Assembly (NCBI RefSeq): GCF_030316895.1
Contig: NZ_JASZYV010000001.1
Span: forward strand, 1,116,001 to 1,180,000
DNA: 64,000 nt
DNA from: Variovorax dokdonensis
GTDB lineage: Bacteria; Pseudomonadota; Gammaproteobacteria; Burkholderiales; Burkholderiaceae_C
Direction of reading: 5' to 3'
The notes below the pieces were generated by a model. That model was not told the DNA's origin, did not search any database, and saw nothing but the letters and a program-made list of their open reading frames with translations. The first letter of the stretch is position 1. Every line of letters begins with the position of its first letter. The position numbers were made by a program, and so were the translations under genes. Shown here piece after piece: positions 1 to 7,406 of this stretch.

Positions 1-873
1 AACGTGCCCAAGGGCTTCGACATGCTGTTGCCGTTCCTGGAGCAGGACGCCCAGGCTGCGCACGAGGTGTTCGAGCGACTCGATGGCCTGTTCTATGCCG
101 GCGCTGCACTGCCACAGAGTACGTGGGAACGGCTGGAGGCCGTGGCACGTTCGGTGCGGGAACGGCCCGTTTGGTTCACTTCGGCCTGGGGCGCCACCGA
201 GACCGCGCCGGCGATCACGACCGTCCATTGGCACATCGAGCGCGCCGGCTGCATCGGTGCACCGCTGCCCGGCTGCGAGGTCAAGCTGGTGCCCAACGGC
301 GAGAAGCTCGAGATGCGCGTCAAGGGTCCGCAGGTCTTCCCAGGCTATCGGAATGCGCCCGCATTGACCGCTGCGGCCTTCGACGACGAAGGCTTCTATT
401 GCATCGGCGACGCAGGGCGCTTGGTCGATGCGCACGATCCGTCCAAAGGCATCGCCTTCGATGGCCGCGTGGCGGAGGACTTCAAGCTGACGACGGGCAC
501 CTGGGTGTCCGTCGGCGGCCTGAGGCTGAAGGCCGTCACCGCGATGTCGCCCTACGTGGCGGATGCGGTGGTCACCGGGCATGACCGCGACGAGATCGGC
601 CTGCTGCTCTTCCTATCACCGCAAGGCCGCCAAGCTGATCGGGACACGCTGTGCGAATCGATCCTGGGCGCATTGCGATCGATGCGTGCGGTGGGGACGG
701 GGTCCTCTCAGAGCCCGGGCCGGGCACTGTTGCTCGACGACATGCCGGCCATGGAGGCCGGCGAGATCACCGACAAGGGCTACATCAACCAGCGCGCGGT
801 GCTGCAACGGCGAGCGGCTGAGGTCGAAGCCCTCCATGCCAACCGAGCCGACCCACGCGTGGTCGCACTTTGA
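1..873 (+). CDS. fcs: Feruloyl-CoA synthase, C-terminal part (gene cut by window start)
   Basis: The reading frame is open through base 1, so only the last 290 or so residues are present. The protein is the C-terminal part of an ANL-superfamily adenylating enzyme, which activates a hydroxycinnamate with ATP and CoA in the cytoplasm. Visible motifs are WGATETAP (the A5-type motif), YCIGDAG (A7-type) and FDGRVAEDFKLTTGTW, a block typical of feruloyl-CoA synthases rather than of general fatty acyl-CoA ligases. Roughly the N-terminal half of a family-length protein (about 600 residues) lies outside the window. A thiolase gene starts 17 bases downstream, which fits CoA-dependent side-chain shortening of ferulate or p-coumarate. 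The substrate itself is inferred from family resemblance. Confidence 0.85.
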   Translation, partial: NVPKGFDMLLPFLEQDAQAAHEVFERLDGLFYAGAALPQSTWERLEAVARSVRERPVWFTSAWGATETAPAITTVHWHIERAGCIGAPLPGCEVKLVPNGEKLEMRVKGPQVFPGYRNAPALTAAAFDDEGFYCIGDAGRLVDAHDPSKGIAFDGRVAEDFKLTTGTWVSVGGLRLKAVTAMSPYVADAVVTGHDRDEIGLLLFLSPQGRQADRDTLCESILGALRSMRAVGTGSSQSPGRALLLDDMPAMEAGEITDKGYINQRAVLQRRAAEVEALHANRADPRVVAL

Positions 874-890
874 GCCTTGAGTGAATCTCC

Positions 891-2078
891 ATGAAATTCG
901 ATGATGCTTGTATCCCCCTGCCGCTCCTGTGGAGCTCTCCATTCATCCGCTGGCAGGGCGCGGCGGCTGACGTGTCGGCGCTGGATCTGGCGACCCAGGT
1001 AACGCGCGACGCACTCGCCTTCGCAAACTTCGATCCTGCCGATGTGGGCCAGCTTGTGCTGGGCACCACCATTCCGCAACTCAACACCTTCTATGCGCCG
1101 CCGTGGATCGCGGCCCGTTTGGGCATGAGCGGTATCGGCGGCCCGACCATCGCCCAGGCCTGCGCCACGGCGGTGGCCTGCCTGGCCCAGGCGGCTGCCG
1201 CGTCGCAGCTCAGCGATGGGCAGACGCAGCTCGTCATCACCGCGGACCGCACCAGCAATGGCCCGTTGCTGATCTACCCGCGCAGCCAGTCGATGGGCGG
1301 CGCGCCTGTCACAACGAACTGGGTGCTCGATTCGTTCGCGGCGGACCCCTGGACGTCGGAATCCATGCTCTACACGGCCGAGTGCACCGCCTCCGATGGC
1401 GGGTTCACACGCGAGCAGTGCGATGAACTGACGCTGCTTCGCTTCTCGCAATACCAGGATGCCCTGCGCGACGATCGCGCCATGCAAAGACGCTACTTCC
1501 GGCCGATCGTCATCGAGTCGCGCAAGTCGAACACCGTTCTGGAGGCGGACGAAGGCATCAGCGACTACAGCGCGGCGGGGCTGGCCAAGCTGTCACCCGT
1601 CAAACCGGGCGGTGCCCACACGCCCGGCACGCAGACGCATCCCGCCGACGGCACAGCCGGCGCCGTTGTGTCCAGCCATCAGACCGCTGCACGCCTGTCC
1701 GCCGGCCAGCCCGTGGTGCGCCTGCTGTCCGCGGCATTCGCTCGGGCCGAGAAGGGCCGCATGCCCAAGGCACCCGCCATCGCTGCACAGAAAGCGTTGA
1801 GCGATGCCGGCCGGCGGGCCGAAGACCTGAAGGTCGTGACGACTCACAACCCGTTTGCCGTGAACGATCTCTGGCTGCACTGCGAAACAGGCATTCCGCT
1901 AGAGCGCATGAACCCGATGGGTTGCAGCCTGATCTATGGTCATCCGCAAGCGCCGACCGGGATGCGGGCGATCGCCGAACTGGCGCATGCGCTCACCCTG
2001 CAAGGTGGAGGCATCGGGCTGTTCACCGGCTGTGCGGCCGGTGACATGGGCGCTGCGGTGGTGTTGGAAGTGCTGTAG
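891..2078 (+). CDS. Thiolase family protein (acetyl-CoA acetyltransferase-like), probably ferulate side-chain cleavage
   Basis: A 395-residue thiolase-fold protein. The nucleophilic cysteine is Cys91 in AQACATAVA. The His region is IYGHPQAP (His351) and the second catalytic cysteine is Cys381 in TGCAAGDMG. These replace the usual GHPLGASG and CxGGG motifs with variants, so this is a divergent thiolase, not a housekeeping AtoB or FadA. Family knowledge: in the CoA-dependent beta-oxidative route for ferulate, a beta-ketothiolase releases acetyl-CoA from the oxidised side chain. The position directly after the feruloyl-CoA synthase gene suggests that role, but an unrelated acyl substrate cannot be excluded. 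The gene ends convergently 14 bases from a cytochrome gene, with a hairpin between them. Confidence 0.75.
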   Translation: MKFDDACIPLPLLWSSPFIRWQGAAADVSALDLATQVTRDALAFANFDPADVGQLVLGTTIPQLNTFYAPPWIAARLGMSGIGGPTIAQACATAVACLAQAAAASQLSDGQTQLVITADRTSNGPLLIYPRSQSMGGAPVTTNWVLDSFAADPWTSESMLYTAECTASDGGFTREQCDELTLLRFSQYQDALRDDRAMQRRYFRPIVIESRKSNTVLEADEGISDYSAAGLAKLSPVKPGGAHTPGTQTHPADGTAGAVVSSHQTAARLSAGQPVVRLLSAAFARAEKGRMPKAPAIAAQKALSDAGRRAEDLKVVTTHNPFAVNDLWLHCETGIPLERMNPMGCSLIYGHPQAPTGMRAIAELAHALTLQGGGIGLFTGCAAGDMGAAVVLEVL

Positions 2079-2079
2079 C

Positions 2080-2101
2080 CGACGCTGGCGCGTCAGCGTC
2101 G
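2080..2101. terminator. Hairpin between convergent thiolase and cytochrome genes
   Basis: A perfect 8-bp stem (CGACGCTG / CAGCGTCG) with a six-base loop lies in the convergent junction and overlaps the last codons of the minus-strand cytochrome gene. No T-tract follows on either strand, so it is at best a weak or factor-assisted bidirectional terminator. Confidence 0.35.
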
Positions 2102-3376
2102 CATGGCATCCTGCAGGCTCACGGCCGGTGCGTCGTTGCCCCAGGACGCACGCACATAGGTGAGCACGGCCGCAATGTCGGCATCGTCGAGCACCTGCCC
2201 GAATGGCGGCATTCCGGCTGGCTGCGGGTTGCCTGCGGTGGTGGGCAGGTAGCCGCCATGCCGCACCACCTGCACGAGGTTGCTCGCGTCCGTCATGACG
2301 ACGGCGCGGCGCTGGCGAAGTGGAGGAAAGGCGCCATCCTGCCCCTGACCTTGCTCGCCGTGGCAGTACGCGCATTGCCGGTCGTAGATGGCCTGGCCAC
2401 GGGCCAAGGTGGCTGCGTCGCGCACGTGTCGGCTCAGCGCCGGTGGATTCTTCGCTCCGCTCGTCAAGGAGGGCGGCAGTTCACGCAGGTACGTGGCGAT
2501 GGCCAGCAGGTCGGTGTCGCTCAGGTGCTGGGTGCTGCCCCATACCACGTCGGCCATGGGGCCCATGGCCGATGCATGCGGCGCCTTGCCCGTCTTGAGC
2601 AGCGCGACGGCTTCCTCGGCAGACCAGTGGCCCACGCCTGCCTCCGCCGGGTCGTCGAGCGCAGGGGCATACCAGTTCTCGCCAGGAATGACGGCGCCGC
2701 CCAGACCTCTCGAATCGATGGTGGCACCGAGCGAATTGCGGGCGCCGTGGCAAGCCACGCAGTGCCCGGCGCCCTGCACCAGGTAGGCACCGCGGTTCCA
2801 CGATGCCGATCGCTGCGGGTCGGGAGCGAATTCGGCCGGCTTGAAGAAAAGCGCCCGCCATGTGGCCAGGGCCAGTTGCGTGTTGTAGGGAAAGCGCAGT
2901 GCATGCGGCGCATTGGCCTGCGGCGATGGCGGCACGGTGCGCAGATAGGCGAACAGCGCATCGGAGTCTTCTCGCGTGATCCGCGTGAAGCTCGGATAGG
3001 GAAACGCCGGATAGAGCAGCCGTCCGTCGCGCGAGCGGCCGTTGTGCAGGGCGCGCCAGAAGTGGTCGGCATTCCACCCGCCGATGCCGTGTTGCTTGTC
3101 CGGCGTGATATTGGATGCGCGGATGGTGCCGAACGGCGTGTCGATGCCCACGCCGCCCGCGTAGGGCGCCCCGCCGCGCTCGGTGTGGCAGCCCGCGCAA
3201 TTGCCTGCCAGCGCCAGGTAGCGGCCCCGATCGACCAGGGCCGCGCTGTAGTGGTTGGGCGCAGCGGCATCCGAGACAGGGTCTTCACCGCGCATGTTGA
3301 GCGTGAGCAGCGCGGCGACGCCCAATGCCGCGAACAGGATCAGGATGGCGAGCAGTGTGATGAGCCGCTTGAGCAT
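2093..3376 (-). CDS. Membrane-anchored triheme cytochrome c (dehydrogenase electron-acceptor type)
   Basis: A 427-residue protein that starts with an uncleaved-looking hydrophobic segment (residues about 4-27) and carries three CXXCH heme sites: CAGCH at 60-64, CVACH near 206 and CAYCH near 335. This is the layout of the cytochrome subunits that pass electrons from periplasmic flavin, molybdenum or quinoprotein dehydrogenases (alcohol, aldehyde or gluconate dehydrogenase type) to the respiratory chain. It lies 12 bases downstream of the diheme cytochrome gene and is probably co-transcribed with it. No catalytic dehydrogenase subunit is adjacent, so the electron donor is unknown. Confidence 0.85.
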   Translation of the reverse strand: MLKRLITLLAILILFAALGVAALLTLNMRGEDPVSDAAAPNHYSAALVDRGRYLALAGNCAGCHTERGGAPYAGGVGIDTPFGTIRASNITPDKQHGIGGWNADHFWRALHNGRSRDGRLLYPAFPYPSFTRITREDSDALFAYLRTVPPSPQANAPHALRFPYNTQLALATWRALFFKPAEFAPDPQRSASWNRGAYLVQGAGHCVACHGARNSLGATIDSRGLGGAVIPGENWYAPALDDPAEAGVGHWSAEEAVALLKTGKAPHASAMGPMADVVWGSTQHLSDTDLLAIATYLRELPPSLTSGAKNPPALSRHVRDAATLARGQAIYDRQCAYCHGEQGQGQDGAFPPLRQRRAVVMTDASNLVQVVRHGGYLPTTAGNPQPAGMPPFGQVLDDADIAAVLTYVRASWGNDAPAVSLQDAMRR

Positions 3377-3388
3377 GATGATGCGGCT

Positions 3389-4180
3389 TCAGCGCGCGGT
3401 CGCCAGCGGTTGCGCCCGCATGGCGTGGCATGGCGTGGGCAATGGGGCGGAACGCGCCGCAGCGCGCGATTCCTGCGGCACGGGCTGAATGGCCAGCCAT
3501 GCCGCGACGGCGTTGATGTCGGCGGTGTCGAGCTTGCGTCCGACCTGGGACATGCAGTCGGGCTCGGGTGCGCTTCGGTCGCCTGTCAGCCAGGCGCCCA
3601 ACTGCGATGCGATGTACAGCCGGGGCAGGCCCAGCAATGGCGGAATGCCGGGCTCCACGCCCATCAGTGCATCGCCGTGGCAGCTTGCGCATGCGGGTAT
3701 GCCACGCGCCGCATCGCCTTCGCGCACCAGCTGCTGCCCGCGCGCGAGCACGTTCGCGTCCGCATCGGTGGTGGTGCCGACCGCCGGATAGGGCAGGTCC
3801 AGGCGGGCAAAGTAACGGGCCATGTCACGCAGGTTCTCGTCGGACATGTGGCGCACCAGGTAGACCATGTCGCGATGAAAGCGCCGCCCGTCCCTGAAGC
3901 TCTGCAGTTGATCGAACAGGTAGCCCTCCGGCTTGCCTGACAGGCGAGGGTAGTAGGCGGCATTGCTGCTCGACCCTTGCCGACCGTGGCAGGCGATGCA
4001 AGGCGCCACGCGTTGCTCGATGGTGGCTCGTGCCCCGGTATTGTGTCCGGCATTGGCTTCGGCCGCAGCCACGGCGCCCACGGAAAAGGCAAGCAGGACG
4101 AGCACCGAGGCCGGCCGCAAGGCCGAGGCGATGGATCGACCGCGTTGCCTCTGCGGCGGCGTGGGTGCGCGAGTTTTCAT
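3389..4180 (-). CDS. Periplasmic diheme cytochrome c
   Basis: 263 residues from the chosen ATG at 4180. A start at 4258 is possible but would add 26 residues that do not look like a signal peptide. From 4180 the protein has a basic N-terminus, a hydrophobic stretch (about 24-38) and an AAA-E cleavage-like site, so it is exported. Two class I heme motifs are visible, CIACH near 61 and CASCH near 164, the arrangement of cytochrome c4-like and c553-like proteins. It precedes the triheme cytochrome gene and probably shares its transcript, suggesting a soluble-to-membrane electron-transfer pair. The partner enzyme is not identified. Confidence 0.85.
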   Translation of the reverse strand: MKTRAPTPPQRQRGRSIASALRPASVLVLLAFSVGAVAAAEANAGHNTGARATIEQRVAPCIACHGRQGSSSNAAYYPRLSGKPEGYLFDQLQSFRDGRRFHRDMVYLVRHMSDENLRDMARYFARLDLPYPAVGTTTDADANVLARGQQLVREGDAARGIPACASCHGDALMGVEPGIPPLLGLPRLYIASQLGAWLTGDRSAPEPDCMSQVGRKLDTADINAVAAWLAIQPVPQESRAAARSAPLPTPCHAMRAQPLATAR

Positions 4181-4258
4181 CGATCCCGATTCGACCACAT
4201 CGGGCAACGCGTGGCGCAGGGCTGGACAAAGTGTCCACGCCCATGCGCCGTGGGCCAT

Positions 4259-5221
4259 TCAGCGAGCGGGTGGCGCCGAGCGGCCACGCCGGCCCAAGCG
4301 GATGAGCCCTACGGACAGCGCCACGCCGCACGCGATGATGGCCGCGCACATCAGCATCCACGCCGTGACTTCCTCGCCGAGGAAGATCACGCCATAGAAC
4401 ACCGCGAATACCGGCACCAGGAAGGTGACCGTGAGGGCACGCGAAGGCCCGGCGGTTGCGATCAGGCGAAAGAAGAGGACGTAGGCCAGTCCCGTGCACG
4501 CCACGCCCACGGCCAGCATGGCGAGCCAGGCCTTGCCGCTCGGCATTTGCGCCGGCCAGTAGTACCAGGTCGGGATCGCAAGTGCGAGGCTGGCTCCGAG
4601 CTGGCTGCCGGCCGCGGTGGCGAAGGCCGGCACGCCGGTCAGAAAGCGTCGGGTGGCGTTGGCGGAGATGCCGTAGCTCAGGCACGCGCCCAGGCAGGCC
4701 AGCACCGCAAGCACGCCGGAAAGACGGTCTCCCTCCTTGAAGCCGGCGTCATGGCCTGCCAGCAATGCCACGCCGGCGAAGCCGATCAGCAGCCCGACGA
4801 TGCGCGAGCCACTGGGTCGCTCGCGGAACCAGGCCCAGGCAATCAGCGCGCCGAACATCGGCACCGCGGCGTTCAGCACGGCGGCGAGGCCACTGTTAAT
4901 GGTGAGCAGCGCATAGCAGAACAGCGCGAACGGAATGGCCGAGTTGCTGACGCCGATCAGCAATACTGCCTTCCAGTGCCGCACGAGTTCGGGGCCTTGG
5001 CCGCGCAGCACCATGAGCGGCAGCAGCACCAGCGTCGCGATCATCACGCGAACGCCCGCGGTCGGCAGCGCGCCGAACTCTGCGGCGCCGATGCGCATGA
5101 ACAGGAAGGAAGAGCCCCACAGGGCACCCAGCAGCAGCAGGTCGACCAGCCATCCGCCTGGCCGCGCCGAGTTCACCGTGATCTTGCCGATGGTCTGAGC
5201 CGACGAACGGTCATTGCTCAT
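4259..5221 (-). CDS. EamA/DMT-family exporter
   Basis: A 320-residue, very hydrophobic protein with about ten membrane segments in two EamA repeats, with LLGALWGSSFLFMRIGAAEFG marking the start of the first. Members of this drug/metabolite transporter superfamily export amino acids, nucleobases or small metabolites, and the substrate cannot be read from the sequence. Its ATG overlaps the ogt stop codon in an ATGA, so translation is coupled to the DNA-repair genes upstream. Whether that linkage is functional is unknown. Confidence 0.85.
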   Translation of the reverse strand: MSNDRSSAQTIGKITVNSARPGGWLVDLLLLGALWGSSFLFMRIGAAEFGALPTAGVRVMIATLVLLPLMVLRGQGPELVRHWKAVLLIGVSNSAIPFALFCYALLTINSGLAAVLNAAVPMFGALIAWAWFRERPSGSRIVGLLIGFAGVALLAGHDAGFKEGDRLSGVLAVLACLGACLSYGISANATRRFLTGVPAFATAAGSQLGASLALAIPTWYYWPAQMPSGKAWLAMLAVGVACTGLAYVLFFRLIATAGPSRALTVTFLVPVFAVFYGVIFLGEEVTAWMLMCAAIIACGVALSVGLIRLGRRGRSAPPAR

Positions 5222-5721
5222 GCAGCGATGCCTTCGAGCGCGAGAAGGCGCACCTTGCGGTCCAGCCCGCCCGCGTAGCCGGTGAGCGACCCATTGGCAC
5301 CCAGCACGCGATGACAGGGCACGATGACGCTCAGCGGATTGCGCCCGACGGCGGCGCCCACGGCGCGTACGGCGGCGCTACGGCCGATCTCGGTGCCCAA
5401 CCTTCCGTAGCTCGACGTGGCGCCGTGTGGAATGCGCAGCAGGGCCTGCCACACGGATTGCTGGAATGGCGTGCCGTGCGACAGGTCCAGCGGCACGTCG
5501 AAGCGCTGGCGTGTGCCGGCGAAATAGTCGGTCAGTTGCGCAGCGGCCTGGCGCAGCACCGGGTGATCGTCCGAAATGATCCAGCCGGTGGTGTCGGGCG
5601 AGTGGCGTTGCGCGTCGAACCAGACGCCGGCCAGGCCCCGATCGGTGGCGGCCAGGGTGATGCCGCCCAGCGCGCTGGTGATGGATGTGGTGTAGACGGC
5701 CATTGTTTTGTGGATTTTCAT
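5218..5721 (-). CDS. ogt: Methylated-DNA--protein-cysteine S-methyltransferase
   Basis: A 167-residue suicide repair protein that transfers methyl groups from O6-methylguanine or O4-methylthymine to its own cysteine. The active site PCHRV has the acceptor Cys136, preceded by the helix-turn-helix region around SYGRLGTEIGRSAAVRAVGAA with the arginine-finger block. Its length matches Ogt/MGMT proteins of about 160-170 residues. It overlaps the upstream alkA-type gene and the downstream EamA gene by four bases each, so all three are one translationally coupled operon. The upstream protein has the Ada N-terminus but no methyltransferase C-domain, and Ogt would supply that activity separately. MAVYTT at residue 7 is an alternative start. 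Confidence 0.95.
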   Translation of the reverse strand: MKIHKTMAVYTTSITSALGGITLAATDRGLAGVWFDAQRHSPDTTGWIISDDHPVLRQAAAQLTDYFAGTRQRFDVPLDLSHGTPFQQSVWQALLRIPHGATSSYGRLGTEIGRSAAVRAVGAAVGRNPLSVIVPCHRVLGANGSLTGYAGGLDRKVRLLALEGIAA

Positions 5722-7271
5722 GTTGGAGCCTTTGCTGCAAGGGTTGAAGGCGCGGCGGCGCCGTGCCAGGCGCGCAGTACCGCGTAGCTGCGCCAGGGCT
5801 TCCAGGCGCTAGAGGCCAGTTCTGCGGCGCGTGCGGTGCCGACGCCCAGCGCCTTCTGCAGCGCAACGTCGCCGGCGGGGAAGGCGTCGGGCCAGCGAAG
5901 GGCGCGCATCGCGATGTACTGCGCCGTCCAGGCGCCGATGCCGGGCAGCGCCTGCAAGGCCGCCAGCGTGGCATCCAGTTCTGCGCCGGGCCGCAGCACG
6001 AGTCTTCCGGCGGCGACTTCCCGAGCCAGTGCCTGCAATGCCGCCTGGCGCTGGCGCACGATGCCCAGTTGCCCGAGCGCATCGCCGTCGGCCTCGGCGA
6101 GGGCCTCGGGCGCCGGAAACAGCCGGTCGAGTCCGGGGATGGGCGTGTCGACCGACTTGCCGAAGGCCTGGACGAGCCGCGTGCCGAAGGTTCGTGCCGC
6201 CGCGACCGTGACCTGCTGACCGAGCACGGCGCGCACGGCCAGTTCGAAGCCGTCCACTGTGCCCGGCACGCGCAGCCCGTCGCCGCTCGGGAATGCGTCG
6301 TGCAGGACGGCATTGATGGCCAGCGGGTCGGCATCCAGGTCGAACAGGGCACGGCATCGGCTGATGACGATCGGCAGAACGCCCGCCAGCGACGGGCTGA
6401 CTTCGAGTTGCGCCTGCTCGCGCGCTTCGTCGATCTGCATGCGCAGCCAGCCGTGGTGCTCGTGGCCGCCGTGCGCCAGACCCAGCGTGCGCGCATAGCT
6501 GGCGGTGGCGCCGGTCCCGCCGGTTTGAACGAGTTCGACGCTGCCCAGGGCCCGCCGGCCGAAGAACGCCATCATCTGTGCCGCGTCGTAGGGCGGGCGC
6601 AGGCCGATGCGCACGCGCACGGGCTGTCCCTGGGCGTTGCCGTCGGCCGCATCGCTGCTGCGCCGCATGGCGGAGGGGTTAAGGCCGTAGTGTTCCGTGA
6701 ATGCCGCATTGAAGCGCCGCACGCTCGCAAAGCCGCTGGCCAGGGCGACCTGCGCCATGGGCAGTTGCGTGTCCGCGATCAGTTGCTTGGCAGCCAGCAG
6801 GCGGCGGGTCTGCAGATACTGCAGCGGCGAAACGCCCAGATGCTTCTCGAAGAGCCGCCGCAAGTGACGATCGCTCACGCCCAGCCGCTGGGCAATGCGC
6901 GCGGTGGCCGGCGCATCGTCCTCATCGCCGCCGTTGCCGCTCCAGGTGTCGGGTTCGTCGATCAGCCGCGCCGCCTGTAGCGCCAGCGTGCGAGTCGCAT
7001 CCTCGGTGGTCCAGGCGCCCGCTCGCGGAGCCAGTTCGGGCCTGCAGCGAAGGCAGGGCCGAAAGCCCGCGGCTTCGGCCTGGGCCGCGTGCTGGAAGAA
7101 GCGGCAGTTCTCGCGGCGCGGGGTCTTCACGCGGCAGACCGGACGGCAGTAAATGCCAGTGGAAGTAACAGCGGTGAAAAAGCTGCCATCGAAACGCGCG
7201 TCATGGGCCTTGAGCGCCAGGTAGCAGGCATCTGCGTCAAGGCCAGTCTGGGGCGTGAGGGTGCTGTTCAT
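5718..7271 (-). CDS. alkA: Ada-type regulatory domain fused to AlkA DNA-3-methyladenine glycosylase II
   Basis: A 517-residue fusion. Residues about 10-90 form the Ada methyl-phosphotriester domain with four zinc-type cysteines (CRPVC, C in RENC/FRPC, CLRC). Residues about 105-205 form an AraC-type helix-turn-helix (RLGVSDRHLRRLFEKHLGVSPLQY). The remainder is AlkA: an N-terminal lobe, then the HhH-GPD motif LPGIGAWTAQYIAM with the catalytic aspartate in FPAGD. The enzyme removes 3-methyladenine and related lesions, and the Ada/AraC part probably senses methylated phosphates and activates its own operon. It is translationally coupled to ogt by a four-base overlap. E. coli keeps Ada and AlkA as separate proteins, whereas the fused form is common in Proteobacteria and Actinobacteria. 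Confidence 0.93.
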   Translation of the reverse strand: MNSTLTPQTGLDADACYLALKAHDARFDGSFFTAVTSTGIYCRPVCRVKTPRRENCRFFQHAAQAEAAGFRPCLRCRPELAPRAGAWTTEDATRTLALQAARLIDEPDTWSGNGGDEDDAPATARIAQRLGVSDRHLRRLFEKHLGVSPLQYLQTRRLLAAKQLIADTQLPMAQVALASGFASVRRFNAAFTEHYGLNPSAMRRSSDAADGNAQGQPVRVRIGLRPPYDAAQMMAFFGRRALGSVELVQTGGTGATASYARTLGLAHGGHEHHGWLRMQIDEAREQAQLEVSPSLAGVLPIVISRCRALFDLDADPLAINAVLHDAFPSGDGLRVPGTVDGFELAVRAVLGQQVTVAAARTFGTRLVQAFGKSVDTPIPGLDRLFPAPEALAEADGDALGQLGIVRQRQAALQALAREVAAGRLVLRPGAELDATLAALQALPGIGAWTAQYIAMRALRWPDAFPAGDVALQKALGVGTARAAELASSAWKPWRSYAVLRAWHGAAAPSTLAAKAPT

Positions 7272-7290
7272 GACTGCCCATCATAGGTTC

Positions 7291-7320
7291 GTCCGACAAG
7301 GCCATTGGCCATTTTCGGAC
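7291..7320. repeat. Dyad-symmetric element between alkA and the phosphomannomutase gene
   Basis: GTCCGA and TCGGAC form six-base arms around a core that itself contains the near-palindrome GGCCATTGGCC. The element sits 20 bases upstream of the alkA-fusion start on one side and about 35 bases upstream of the candidate promoter of the plus-strand gene. A regulator site for the Ada-like protein is possible, but there is no known consensus to match. Confidence 0.3.
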
Positions 7321-7331
7321 ATGCGGACGGG

Positions 7332-7359
7332 ATGTCACGGCCGATGCGGCCCCTACAAT
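7332..7359 (+). promoter_or_regulatory. Candidate sigma70 promoter for the phosphomannomutase-waaA operon
   Basis: ATGTCA (-35-like, 7332-7337) is followed after 16 bases by TACAAT (-10, 7354-7359), placing the start about 40 bases upstream of the ATG at 7407. The match is good at -10 and moderate at -35. Confidence 0.35.
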
Positions 7360-7406
7360 GGCCAGTCCCACTTTTGACTCAATTTCGCAAGAGAGAACAG
7401 GTGACC

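Noticed and set aside
2258-3940. A 560-residue plus-strand open frame across the cytochrome genes
   Set aside because: The opposite strand encodes two cytochromes with five CXXCH sites in order. The plus-strand product has no recognisable domain.
4181-4258. Earlier start codon for the diheme cytochrome
   Set aside because: It would place 26 non-hydrophobic residues before the clear signal peptide and begin directly at the EamA stop.
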